A stretch of 64,000 nt of DNA from NCBI GenBank assembly GCA_029228645.1, contig JAPTHR010000015.1, positions 1-64,000 on the forward strand, in the 5' to 3' direction. The notes beneath the pieces are model-generated. The model was not told the origin of the DNA. It saw only the letters and a program-made list of their open reading frames with translations, and ran no database searches. The DNA is from Gammaproteobacteria bacterium Milos-ODIII6. Its GTDB lineage: Bacteria; Pseudomonadota; Gammaproteobacteria; Chromatiales; Chromatiaceae. Made by a program: the position numbers and the translations under genes. Positions 44,817 to 53,536 of this stretch are shown here, one piece after another (within the stretch, counting starts at the first letter, position 1; each line of letters starts with the position of its first letter).

Positions 44817-45340
44817 GTGATCTGTTGCAGGGGGAGATTTCCTCGATCGCGGAATTACTCGCGCATGCCCTGGAGTTGGAGGCGGAGTCCGCCGAACGCT
44901 ACCGTGAACTCGCCGCCAACATGCAGGTGCACAACAACCCGGAGGTCGCGGCCTTGTTCCATGACCTGGCAGCCGAAGGTGAGGTGCACCTCAAACAGGT
45001 ACAGCAGCTGGCAGCAACCTTCGAGCTCCCCGCAATCGCGCCCTGGGCATTCAAATGGTCCTGCCCGGACGGGCCCGAGTCGCTTGCCATGGACAATATC
45101 CGCTATTTGATGACCCGGCGTCAGGCGCTGCTGCTGGCATCCCACAACGAGGTCCGTGGCCGGGATTTCTACGCGCAGGTCGCAGAGCATTCGAAAGACC
45201 CCGAAGTCAGGCAACTGGCCAGCAAAATGGCGGTCGAGGAAGACGCGCATGTCCGGATGCTGCGGGCATGGCTGGATGAAGAAAAGGAAGAACAACCCGC
45301 ACCGCTGTCAGACCTGGATCCGCCCAATATGCCGGAGTGA
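44813..45340 (+). CDS. Ferritin-like (rubrerythrin-type) diiron protein
   Basis: A 175-aa four-helix protein. Carboxylate and His candidates for a diiron site are in ALELEAESAERYREL, AAEGEVHLKQV, HNEVRGRDFYAQVAE and AVEEDAHVRML. It lacks a rubredoxin domain at the C-terminus. Its start overlaps the korB stop, so it is made together with an oxygen-sensitive oxidoreductase; a role in peroxide removal or repair is inferred. Confidence 0.82.
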   Translation: MSDLLQGEISSIAELLAHALELEAESAERYRELAANMQVHNNPEVAALFHDLAAEGEVHLKQVQQLAATFELPAIAPWAFKWSCPDGPESLAMDNIRYLMTRRQALLLASHNEVRGRDFYAQVAEHSKDPEVRQLASKMAVEEDAHVRMLRAWLDEEKEEQPAPLSDLDPPNMPE

Positions 45341-45485
45341 GCAAAACCATCGCCCGGGCGCCCCGGGAGGTGACATGATCTGTCGCGACCAATACTGCTG
45401 ACTTTCGCGCTATTTTCCAGGGCGGGACCCTCGCAGCCTGCGATGGACCCGGTTCCCCGAAACACCCAAACAGGAACAACCGGCA

Positions 45486-45938
45486 ATGAAGAAACTGACT
45501 TTTTTCCTGACACTCATGCTTGCGTTATTGTTGCCACTGGCGGCATCTGCCGGCACACACTTCATGAAACAACCCAGCACCTTGCCGGTTCAGCAGACCA
45601 TGGACCGGATCGAGGCCGTGCTGATGGATAAAGGCATGACGGTATTTGCCCGCATCGATCACAAGGCGAATGCCGAGGCCGCCGGTATGTCGATGAACGA
45701 CGCGCAGGTATTGATATTCGGCAACCCGAAGGCAGGCACCAAGATCATGTCGCATGACATCAGGGCGGGCCTGGATCTGCCGTTGAAGTTTTACGTTTAC
45801 CAGGACGATCAGCAAAAGACCTGGGTGCTCTATCGCAACCCCCAGAGTCTCAGGGAAAGCTTCGATCTGGAAGCGTGCGTAACGATCGACCAAGTCGAAG
45901 CGGGCCTTGCGAAAATCATCCAACAGGCGCTGCCGTGA
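45486..45938 (+). CDS. DUF302 secreted protein
   Basis: A 150-aa protein with a signal peptide (cleavage after ASAG region, about residue 20). The DUF302 fold is clear: TMDRIEAVLMDKGMTVFARIDHKANAEAAGM, ARVLIFGNPKAGT-like AQVLIFGNPKAGT, and LPLKFYVYQDDQQKTWVLY. Function of the domain is not established. It is 145 bp downstream of the ferritin-like gene. Confidence 0.9.
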   Translation: MKKLTFFLTLMLALLLPLAASAGTHFMKQPSTLPVQQTMDRIEAVLMDKGMTVFARIDHKANAEAAGMSMNDAQVLIFGNPKAGTKIMSHDIRAGLDLPLKFYVYQDDQQKTWVLYRNPQSLRESFDLEACVTIDQVEAGLAKIIQQALP

Positions 45939-45954
45939 GCCGCCACTGGTGCGT

Positions 45955-46140
45955 GTGAAAACGCCGAGCTATCCCTTGACCGTGTGTCGCTCCCACACGA
46001 GCGAACTCGAAACAGCAGAACTGCGCGAGATCGAGCCCGGTCGTCTCGACCTGATCAGCGGTGACCAGTGGGTCGGCTTCGTGCTGAGTGAGGAACAGGC
46101 TTCCAAGGGGGCGAGTCTCTACCGTTCCCTGATGGAGTGA
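45955..46140 (+). CDS. Small hypothetical protein (about 61 aa)
   Basis: A GTG-started frame directly after the DUF302 gene. The acidic sequence (SHTSELETAELREIEPGRLDLISGDQWVGFVLSEEQASKGASLYRSLME) looks protein-like with good codon use, but no family is recognised. Another GTG lies two codons upstream. The ribosome binding site is weak, so translation may be coupled to the upstream gene. Confidence 0.5.
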   Translation: MKTPSYPLTVCRSHTSELETAELREIEPGRLDLISGDQWVGFVLSEEQASKGASLYRSLME

Positions 46141-46206
46141 CCCCGAAACACGGCGAAACGGCTTGGCTCAAGGTTTTGGCCCGTGAATACTCCACCCCCA
46201 TCCCAA

Positions 46207-46230
46207 CCTTCCCCCTCCAGAGGGGGAAGG
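46207..46230. repeat. CCTTCCCCCTC/GAGGGGGAAGG palindrome
   Basis: An 11-bp stem with a two-base loop stands between two convergent small genes. It is related to the G/C-rich palindromes at 9016 and 13107 and may stop transcription from both sides. Confidence 0.6.
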
Positions 46231-46242
46231 GGTAAGTAGACT

Positions 46243-46518
46243 CTAAATATCCTTGATGAATTGGCGCAAGCGGCCATAGCCCTTCTTGATCTCTTCCGCT
46301 GCCAGCATGGCGGCTGCGCCCACATCTTTCGCGCTATCGCCAGCGCCGTTTTCAATCTTATCCAGCTGCTTCCGCAGATGCTGCCATTTGTCTTCCGTCT
46401 CCTGCCATAGATCGCCGGCTTCGGCCTTGGCGAGGTGCACCTGCACTTTCAGTTCGTCGCGTTTCTGCTTGAGCTCTTCGATCATTTCGTCGAGCTTGGT
46501 CTTTTGCTGTTCATCCAT
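46243..46518 (-). CDS. Coiled-coil protein of unknown function
   Basis: A 91-aa protein, almost all helical, with heptad character across residues 5-60 (KLDEMIEELKQKRDELKVQVHLAKAEAGDLWQETEDKWQHLRKQL). It ends in AAAMLAAEEIKKGYGRLRQFIKDI. AGAGGAGA precedes the ATG. Small proteins of this kind are common in Gammaproteobacteria without an assigned role. Confidence 0.75.
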   Translation of the reverse strand: MDEQQKTKLDEMIEELKQKRDELKVQVHLAKAEAGDLWQETEDKWQHLRKQLDKIENGAGDSAKDVGAAAMLAAEEIKKGYGRLRQFIKDI

Positions 46519-46699
46519 CGCTGATCTCCTCTGAATGTCGGAAAACGTCGACCCTTACTGCTCGGCCAACCCCCTGCTTCTGCTACCGGGACAGGGTATC
46601 GGCGTCATCTTCGCTAAACCCTGTCCGATCCCTTCCACCGGTGTATCGAACCGGGTTCGCTGGCGTTCGGCCGGCACCCTCATTACCGCACCCCAGGCT

Positions 46700-48880
46700 T
46701 CAATGCCCGGATTCAGGCGTCAGCACCACCGCGCCCAGCGGTGGCAGTGTGATCTCCATCGACCAGGGACGATTCATCCACTCCCGCTCCTCGGCCAGCA
46801 AGGCCTCACCGCCATTGCCGAGGTTGCTGCCGCCGTAAAACGCGGAGTCGGAGTTGAACGCCTCACGCCAGCGACCACCGGCCGGGATCCCGATACGGTA
46901 ACCGCTGCGCGGGACCGGCGTGAAATTCAGGACCACCACCATGAGCTCATCGCCGTTCTTGCGCACATAGCTGAGCACCGACTGCCTGGAGTCGTGGCAG
47001 TCGATCCAATCGAAGCCATCCCACTCGAACTCCTTGGAGTATAGCGCCGGGCTGGCGTGATACAGGTGGTTGAGATCCTTGACCAGTTGCCGCATGCCCT
47101 GGTGCAGCGGGTAGTCCAGCACCCACCAATCCAGCACTTTCTGGCTGTCCCACTCGTTGCCCTGGCCGAACTCGGTACCCATGAATAGCAGTTTCTTGCC
47201 CGGGTGAGTGAACATGTAGCTGTAGGCCAGACGCAGGTTGGCGAAACGCTGCCACTCGTCTCCTGGCATTTTGCTCAGCATGGAACCTTTTCCATGCACC
47301 ACCTCGTCATGCGAGAAAGGCAGCAGGAAGTTCTCGGTAAACGCATACAGCATGCTGAAAGTCAGCATGTCGTGATGGAAACTGCGGTGCACCGGCTCGT
47401 GCTCGAAGTAGGACAGGGAGTCGTTCATCCACCCCATGTTCCATTTCAGGTCGAAGCCGAGCCCGCCGACCCACGTGGGGCGGGTCACCTGCGGCCAGGA
47501 GGTGGACTCCTCGGCCATCATCAGCGCCCCGGGCACCTCGGCATGCACCACCTCGTTGAGCTCGCGCAGGAAGGCGATCGCCTCGAGGTTTTCGTTGCCG
47601 CCGAACTCGTTGGGAATCCACTCCTCGCGCGAGTAGTCCAGGTACAGCATGGAGGCCACCGCATCCACGCGCAGCCCGTCCACGTGGTATTCCTGCAACC
47701 AGAACAGCGCCGAGGACAACAGGAAGTTCTTTACCTCGTTGCGGCTGAAGTTGTAGATCAGGGTGGACCAGTCGAGGTGCTCGCCCTTGCGCGGATCCGC
47801 GTGCTCGTACAGCGCGGTGCCGTCGAAACGGCCCAGGCCGTGGGCGTCCTTGGGGAAGTGCGCCGGCACCCAGTCCAGGATCACACCGATGCCATTGTTA
47901 TGGCAGTACTCGACGAAGTAGCGGAAGTCATCGGGGCTGCCGAAGCGGCTGGTTGGCGCATAGTAGCCGGTCGCCTGGTATCCCCAGGACTTGTCGTAGG
48001 GATGCTCGGTGATGGGCAGCAGCTCGATGTGGCTGAAACCCATGTCCCTCACGTAATCGACGAGACGATGCGCCAGGTCACGGTAGTTGAGCATTTCGCC
48101 CTCGGGACCGCGCTGCCAGGAGCCCAGGTGCACCTCATAGATGGACATCGGCGCATGTTGCCAGTCCTTCTCGGCGCGCGCCCTTATCCATGCCTCATCG
48201 TTCCAGCCGTATGTGTCCACCGGCTCGACGATCGACGCGTTCGCCGGACGCAGTTCGAAACGACGGCCGTAGGGGTCGGACTTGACGTGAATGTCCCCAC
48301 CGTGCGGGCCACGGATCTCGAATTTGTAACAGCTGCCGGGCGCCAGGTCGGGGACGAACAGCTCCCAGATGCCCCCTCCACGCACCCGCATGGGATGGCA
48401 ACGGCCGTCCCAGCCATTCAAATCACCCACCACGCTGACGCGCTCGGCGTTGGGGGCCCAGACGGCAAACAGGACGCCCGCGACACCGTCTGCCTGGTGT
48501 ACGTGGGCTCCAAGGAAACGATAAGCGTGACGATGCCTGCCTTCGCCGAACAGGTGCACATCGAAATCCGCCAGTTGCGGCGGGTAGCAATAGGGATCGT
48601 GCGCGATATGGTCGCGCTGTTCAGCGTCCTGCCAGATCAGCCGGTAGCGTTCCGGCACCTGCCCGGCGGGACCGCGCCACTCGAACAGGTCCGTGCCCTC
48701 GAGGCGTTTCATTTCCAGCTCGCCTTCGGCGATCAAGACCTTCCTGGCCTGCGGCAGGAAGGCGCGCACCACCACTTTGTCGCCGTCAGGATGGCGGCCA
48801 AGAACCGCGAAGGGGTCGTGGTGACGGGCTTCGATGATCTTTTGCAGGCCTTCATCGAGTTTGTTTGCAGGTACTTCCAT
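46700..48880 (-). CDS. glgB: 1,4-alpha-glucan branching enzyme GlgB
   Basis: A 726-aa GH13 enzyme that introduces alpha-1,6 branches into glycogen. Two N-terminal beta domains (CBM48 at about 110-220) precede the barrel. Catalytic residues: Asp in DGLRVDAV (about 403), Glu in MMAEES (about 456) and the transition-state Asp in FSHDEV (about 523). Length equals E. coli GlgB. The ATG at 48880 has AAGGTG upstream. No other glycogen genes are in the window. Confidence 0.95.
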   Translation of the reverse strand: MEVPANKLDEGLQKIIEARHHDPFAVLGRHPDGDKVVVRAFLPQARKVLIAEGELEMKRLEGTDLFEWRGPAGQVPERYRLIWQDAEQRDHIAHDPYCYPPQLADFDVHLFGEGRHRHAYRFLGAHVHQADGVAGVLFAVWAPNAERVSVVGDLNGWDGRCHPMRVRGGGIWELFVPDLAPGSCYKFEIRGPHGGDIHVKSDPYGRRFELRPANASIVEPVDTYGWNDEAWIRARAEKDWQHAPMSIYEVHLGSWQRGPEGEMLNYRDLAHRLVDYVRDMGFSHIELLPITEHPYDKSWGYQATGYYAPTSRFGSPDDFRYFVEYCHNNGIGVILDWVPAHFPKDAHGLGRFDGTALYEHADPRKGEHLDWSTLIYNFSRNEVKNFLLSSALFWLQEYHVDGLRVDAVASMLYLDYSREEWIPNEFGGNENLEAIAFLRELNEVVHAEVPGALMMAEESTSWPQVTRPTWVGGLGFDLKWNMGWMNDSLSYFEHEPVHRSFHHDMLTFSMLYAFTENFLLPFSHDEVVHGKGSMLSKMPGDEWQRFANLRLAYSYMFTHPGKKLLFMGTEFGQGNEWDSQKVLDWWVLDYPLHQGMRQLVKDLNHLYHASPALYSKEFEWDGFDWIDCHDSRQSVLSYVRKNGDELMVVVLNFTPVPRSGYRIGIPAGGRWREAFNSDSAFYGGSNLGNGGEALLAEEREWMNRPWSMEITLPPLGAVVLTPESGH

Positions 48881-49136
48881 TGCAGCAACACCTTGGTTTG
48901 GGAGCGGGCGCGAGGCGGGGAACCCGAACTGAGCGCCCGCCTGCACCCTGATGACTTGAGTTCAAAATTCGTACGACATTATGTCAGTGCTTCGGCAGCA
49001 AAGCTCGCGCCGACCGGCGGTTTCGCCGTCCCTGGATCGGGTGGTGCTGGTTGGCGAAATATCTCTGCTGGCTGTGAACGCGCGCCCGCAGTGCAGTGCA
49101 TAACGCGAATATCCCAGGCCGAACCTCACTTCGCTA

Positions 49137-49149
49137 TTGCATTTTGCCA
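49137..49149. promoter_or_regulatory. LuxO-type operator, 12 of 13 positions
   Basis: TTGCATTTTGCCA differs from TTGCAWWWTGCAA only at the penultimate base. Its centre is about 86 bp upstream of the predicted start of the polysaccharide operon transcript. The position relative to a -24 element is like that at 40254-40351. Confidence 0.55.
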
Positions 49150-49202
49150 GGCGAATCAATCCCAGAATTCGCAACCTATTGTTTATTAGTCACTTTTAAT
49201 TT

Positions 49203-49218
49203 TGGCACGGGGTTTGAC
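49203..49218 (+). promoter_or_regulatory. Sigma-54-like promoter of the polysaccharide operon
   Basis: TGGCACGGGGTTTGAC has a perfect TGGCACG at -24 and correct spacing, but TTGA instead of TTGC at -12, a change in a highly conserved position. A start near 49229 would give a 28-nt leader. Other -10/-35-type promoters are not obvious. Confidence 0.45.
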
Positions 49219-49256
49219 TGCCTAATGGCAGGACAACTGCAATAAAGGCTACCCCG

Positions 49257-49613
49257 ATGAATCAAATGCAAACCCAAGACCACGATGTGGTCGAACTGAT
49301 CTCGCTGCCGACTCAGCTGGTGATGCGCAATGCACCCGAGGTGCGCCGCGCCATCAAGGAACGTATCGCCGCCGGTCGTCACCTCCTCATCCTCGACCTC
49401 GAGCCGGTCGAATTCGTCGACTCCAGCGGCCTCTCGGTGCTGGTCTCCACCCTCAAGGCGCTGCGACCGGTTTCCGGCGAGGTGGTCCTGTTGAGCCCCT
49501 CGGACGATGTGCGCGCGCTGATCGAGTTGACCCGCCTGCACAAGGTGTTCGAGATCTACGAGGATCGCGAGAGCGCCATTGCAGACATGCGACAGCGTGC
49601 GGAGGTAGCTTGA
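49257..49613 (+). CDS. STAS-domain anti-sigma factor antagonist (RsbV/SypA-like)
   Basis: A 118-aa single STAS domain. The phosphorylation site is in LEPVEFVDSSGLSVLV; Ser56 or Ser57 is the expected target. It is the first gene of the polysaccharide operon and overlaps the export gene (TGATG). Its kinase and phosphatase are most likely 41686-42135 and 40403-41689. In V. fischeri the small STAS protein SypA, also first in its locus, controls biofilm output through its phosphorylation state. Confidence 0.9.
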   Translation: MNQMQTQDHDVVELISLPTQLVMRNAPEVRRAIKERIAAGRHLLILDLEPVEFVDSSGLSVLVSTLKALRPVSGEVVLLSPSDDVRALIELTRLHKVFEIYEDRESAIADMRQRAEVA

Positions 49614-50806
49614 TGCCACGCCTGCCCGCGCTGATCGCCGCGGCGGCACTGGCTCCGGTCATGCTCGCCGGATGCACCACCCCGCAGCTTGCCTCCAAGG
49701 CGAAGGGGACGCTGGCTTCCGAGCTCCGGACTTCCACGGTGGTCGCCGCTGGATCGCAGAATTCGGCGCATGCGGCCACGCGCCTGGCGCACGAACCGCC
49801 CACCGCTCCCGCTTCGACTGCAGGTCCGTCGCTGCGCTGGGCCGAGGCCCCGCCGCTTTCACCGGGCGACCGGCTGCAGGTGGAAATCGAGGATGGCGAA
49901 GGTTTCAGTGGGCGCTATGAGATCGATATCGACGGCACCCTGCGGCTACCCCATATCGCCCCCATCAGGGTCGCCGGACAGGCTACCGAGGAGGCCGAAG
50001 CGAGGATCGCGCAGGCGCTGGTCGAGGCCGAAATGTTCCGGCCTCACCGCATCCGTGTCAGCGTGCGCGTGCATGAATGGGCGCATGCACAGGTGTTCGT
50101 GAGCGGCGCGGTTTTTGCCCCAGGCCTGGTCTCGGTCAACGTGCGCTCACCCGAGGAGCGCGCCCTCAAGGTCAACCTGGCATCCGGTGACTTCCCCTCG
50201 GAGCGGCTGTTGCCGGCCGCGTTGCGCGCCGCCGGTGGAGTTCGCCCGGACGCCGCTGTGGATCGCATCCTGATAACCCGCGACGGGGTCACCACGCGCG
50301 TGGACTACTCTGGCCTGCTGTCCGGAGAAAGCGTGCCACCGGTACCCTTGATGAGCGGTGATCGCATCACCATCCCCAACAGTGGACAGCTGGACGACCG
50401 CCTGGTGCTGCCTTCGGCAATCACGCCACCGGGCATCCGGGTGTTCCTGTCCAACCTCACTCTGCCGGCCAAAGGCAACGCCCCCTCGGCAATCGGCAAG
50501 GACGCGACCAGCCTGCCCTATGGCACACGCCTGCTGACCGCCGCGGTATCGGCCAACTGCGTGGGCGGCACCCATATGACCAGCGCGGGACGGCACGTGG
50601 TGCTGGTTCGTTCCGAACCACTCCCCGGGCACCAGGAGGCCCTCGATCAGCCCATCAATGCGCTCCTGCAAGCGCCGCAGGACAGCCGCATCAATCCGCA
50701 CCTGATGCCGAATGACAGCGTTGCCTGCTACGACTCGGGCGTGACCAATCTGCGGGATATCGCTGCCACCATCGCGGCCCTGCTTCTGCCTTTCAGCCTG
50801 CTCTGA
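49613..50806 (+). CDS. Polysaccharide export lipoprotein (Wza/SypC-like)
   Basis: A 397-aa protein with a lipobox (LAGC, about residue 20). The Poly_export domain is SPGDRLQVEIEDGEGFSGRYEIDIDGTLRLPHIAPIRVAG (about 80-120), followed by SLBB-type repeats. The C-terminal part ends in a hydrophobic helix (AATIAALLLPFSLL), as in Wza, where it crosses the outer membrane. It would form the export channel. The start overlaps the STAS stop. Confidence 0.87.
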   Translation: MPRLPALIAAAALAPVMLAGCTTPQLASKAKGTLASELRTSTVVAAGSQNSAHAATRLAHEPPTAPASTAGPSLRWAEAPPLSPGDRLQVEIEDGEGFSGRYEIDIDGTLRLPHIAPIRVAGQATEEAEARIAQALVEAEMFRPHRIRVSVRVHEWAHAQVFVSGAVFAPGLVSVNVRSPEERALKVNLASGDFPSERLLPAALRAAGGVRPDAAVDRILITRDGVTTRVDYSGLLSGESVPPVPLMSGDRITIPNSGQLDDRLVLPSAITPPGIRVFLSNLTLPAKGNAPSAIGKDATSLPYGTRLLTAAVSANCVGGTHMTSAGRHVVLVRSEPLPGHQEALDQPINALLQAPQDSRINPHLMPNDSVACYDSGVTNLRDIAATIAALLLPFSLL

Positions 50807-50828
50807 GACCCCCGGAAGGAGCCACGCC

Positions 50829-52262
50829 GTGATCCACGAGCCCACCCCCAGCAGGCATGCGCAGGCGTCCATCCGGCCCGGCGGCAATGCCCTGATACGC
50901 CTGCTGAGTCACGGCAGCAGCCTGCCCCCGCGGCGACGCTTTGCCCTCTACCTGGGCATCGCCACCGTGGTACTAGCAACCATATGGGCCCCGGTGGCGC
51001 TGTTCCTGCTGGTCAAGCCCACCACCTTCACCAGCACCTGGGCACTGATACTGCCCGGGTCCGGTACCGGGCATGCGGTCTCCCTGGACAGCGTCGGTCA
51101 GGCCAACGCCACCGTCAGCTCACCCTATACCAGCCATTCGGTCGATCCCAAGGTCAACTACAAGGCGATTGCCACGAGCGAACCCGTGCTGGCCGCCGCC
51201 GCGGCGTCGCTCGGGATGAAACCGGGTGAGTTCGGCAAACCCCGCATCAAGCTGGTCGACCAGACCGCGATGATCAATTTCCGCGTGACCGGCGGTTCGC
51301 CCGAGCAGGCCCGTGATAAATCGCGCGCCCTGTACGAGGCCCTGCAGGCGGAACTGGAACGCCTGCGCAGCGATGAACTGGACCGCCGCGAGACCGGCAT
51401 CCGCGACATGCTGAGCGGCTTCAGCGACAAGCTGCGCGATGCCCAGCAACGGATTCTCGACTACCAGGCGCAGGCGCAGATCGTGTCCATGCAGCAGTTC
51501 AATGAACTGGCCCTGGGGCTGGAGCGCTCACGCGTCCAGGTACGCGATCTCAAGGCGAGACGTGCCGGCATCGAAGGCCAGATCGCGGCGCTGAATGAAA
51601 GCCTGGATTCCGGGCCACAGCAGGCGGTCGCGATGCTCGACCTGCAGCAGGATCCACTCTTCCGTGAGCTCGCTCAGCATTGGGCCGATGCCTCCGCGAG
51701 GCTGGTCAGCAGCCGCACCCGCTGGGGACGCAATCATCAGAAAGTGGTGGATGTACGCGAAGAGGAACGGGACCTGCGCAAGGCCTTGTTCCAACGCGCC
51801 GCTTCGCTCGCGCCGGCGATCGAACACAACACCACGCGTTTGCTGGCGCAGGGACATGCCGGACCGGAGTTGTTCCGGCGCCTGGTCGAACTGCATGCCG
51901 AACAGGCCGGCCTGGAGCGCGAGATCGTCAGTCTCGAGGAAGCCATCGTCGCCCAGGAGGAGCAGCTCGAACGTGGCACCACCGATGCCAGCAACCTGGA
52001 GGACCTCCAGCGCCGCCACCAGGTGGCCACCGCGGTATTCACCACGGCCCTGGCGAAGGTCGATATCGGCAAGTCCGACCGCTTCAGCTCCTACCCGCTG
52101 CTGCAACTGCTGGCCGAACCCACCCTGCCGGAAAAGGCCGACACCCTGGGGCGCAATCTCGCCCTGCTGGGTGCCGGCGCCGGCTCCCTGTTCACCCTGC
52201 TGGGCCTGACCCTGCTATGGATACGCAAACCCTTCTTCCGCAAAATACTGAAGAGCGCGTAG
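50829..52262 (+). CDS. Polysaccharide chain-length determinant (Wzz/GumC-like)
   Basis: A 477-aa inner-membrane polysaccharide co-polymerase. Membrane helices near residues 38-61 and 445-468 enclose a long periplasmic coiled coil (about 150-400). No tyrosine-kinase domain is fused, and no separate kinase gene is seen. GTG start with GGAAGGAG upstream. The last 46 bases overlap the next gene. Confidence 0.85.
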   Translation: MIHEPTPSRHAQASIRPGGNALIRLLSHGSSLPPRRRFALYLGIATVVLATIWAPVALFLLVKPTTFTSTWALILPGSGTGHAVSLDSVGQANATVSSPYTSHSVDPKVNYKAIATSEPVLAAAAASLGMKPGEFGKPRIKLVDQTAMINFRVTGGSPEQARDKSRALYEALQAELERLRSDELDRRETGIRDMLSGFSDKLRDAQQRILDYQAQAQIVSMQQFNELALGLERSRVQVRDLKARRAGIEGQIAALNESLDSGPQQAVAMLDLQQDPLFRELAQHWADASARLVSSRTRWGRNHQKVVDVREEERDLRKALFQRAASLAPAIEHNTTRLLAQGHAGPELFRRLVELHAEQAGLEREIVSLEEAIVAQEEQLERGTTDASNLEDLQRRHQVATAVFTTALAKVDIGKSDRFSSYPLLQLLAEPTLPEKADTLGRNLALLGAGAGSLFTLLGLTLLWIRKPFFRKILKSA

Positions 52263-53536
52263 TCTGGCACACCCTACGGGCCACCTACCTGTTCTACCTG
52301 CTCGGCGCGCTGTACGTGGTCGCGCCGGTGATCGCCTGGAGCCTGTTGCTGCTCCTGCTGCACCGCTTGTGGCAAGGCCGCCCACTTCACCCGGGCCTGC
52401 CGCAGGGGCAATTGCCGGTCGCCATCTGGCTATGGATCATCGGCATGCTGGTGATGCTGCTGGCATTGATCGTCGGACACCTCGATTTCCAGCTGGGTCC
52501 CGGCAAGACCATCAAGTCGTCGATCGGCTGGGCCAAGGGCTGGGCCCTGCTCGCGATCTTCCCGCTTCTCGGCTGCCTGAATATCCGCCCCGAGATCATC
52601 TACCGCGCCAGCATGTACGTGTGTCTGCACACCCTGTTGCTGCTGCCGGTGTTCGTGCTGGCCTGGCTGGCGGGCCTGCCGCAAACACCCTATATCTCGC
52701 CGCTGCAGGTGATTGGTGGCCCGGGCCCGGAGTTCTTCGCCCTCAGCCTGTACGAGATCGACCCTGGCTCCGGCAGCCCCCGCTGGCGCCTGTTCACGCC
52801 CTGGGCCCCAGCACTCGGCTTCATCGCCAATATCTTTTTCATTTTTGCCCTGCAGGAGCGCGCGCGTCGTTGGCGCTGGATCGGCATCGCCGGCAGCATC
52901 CTGATGATTCTCATGTCCGGCTCGCGCCTGGCGCTGGTGTCGCTGCTGCTGGTGTGGTTCGGCAGCCTACTGCTCAGCCGTCTGCGCCACCCTGCCACCC
53001 CCTTTCTCACCGGTGCCGGCACTGTGTTACTCGGAATGATCGCGGTACCGGTACTGGATGCCCTGGACCGCTTCTGGCAGGCATTCCGCTCCGCGCGAGC
53101 GGACTCCTCGCGGGTGCGCGAGGCGCTCGGCCGGATCGCGGTGGATCGTTGGTCGAGCGACGCGCCGGTGTGGGGGCATGGCATCGTCGAGCGCGGCCCC
53201 CACCTGGTCGAATTCATGCCGATCGGCTCGCATCACAGCTGGTACGGACTGTTGTTCGTCAAGGGATTCGTGGGTGCCCTGGCGCTGGCCGTGCCGCTTT
53301 TCTACAGCATCGCGCAACTGGCCTGGTGGAGCGGGCAGTTGCCGGTCGCACGCGTCGCCCTGGCGATGACCCTGCTGCTGTTGCTGTACACCTTCGGCGA
53401 GAACCTCGAAATCCTCGCCTACCTGATCTGGCCGGCACTGATCGTGATCGGTGCCGCCCATCGCGACATTCATCATCGCGCGGCGATGCGCCGCACAACC
53501 CCTGAACAAACCACTGGAGAACCCCAACATGCCTGA
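52217..53536 (+). CDS. O-antigen ligase/Wzy-like membrane polymerase
   Basis: A 439-aa protein with about ten membrane helices and a periplasmic loop containing GHGIVERGPHLVEFMPIGSHHSWYGLLFVKGFVG, typical of the Wzy_C (O-antigen ligase/polymerase) family. It could polymerise the repeat unit or ligate it. The ATG at 52217 lies inside the chain-length gene, and it overlaps the next gene by 8 bp, so translation is coupled. Confidence 0.83.
   Translation: MDTQTLLPQNTEERVVWHTLRATYLFYLLGALYVVAPVIAWSLLLLLLHRLWQGRPLHPGLPQGQLPVAIWLWIIGMLVMLLALIVGHLDFQLGPGKTIKSSIGWAKGWALLAIFPLLGCLNIRPEIIYRASMYVCLHTLLLLPVFVLAWLAGLPQTPYISPLQVIGGPGPEFFALSLYEIDPGSGSPRWRLFTPWAPALGFIANIFFIFALQERARRWRWIGIAGSILMILMSGSRLALVSLLLVWFGSLLLSRLRHPATPFLTGAGTVLLGMIAVPVLDALDRFWQAFRSARADSSRVREALGRIAVDRWSSDAPVWGHGIVERGPHLVEFMPIGSHHSWYGLLFVKGFVGALALAVPLFYSIAQLAWWSGQLPVARVALAMTLLLLLYTFGENLEILAYLIWPALIVIGAAHRDIHHRAAMRRTTPEQTTGEPQHA

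Larger units (their letters stand above)
48881..49256. other. 376-bp region upstream of glgB and the polysaccharide operon
   Basis: The region separates divergent glgB and the STAS gene. The side near the STAS gene is AT-rich and holds the LuxO-like box at 49137-49149 and the -24/-12-like element at 49203-49218, with an inverted repeat CTGCC-TAAT-GGCAG just after it (49218-49231). No coding sequence is seen. Confidence 0.55.
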
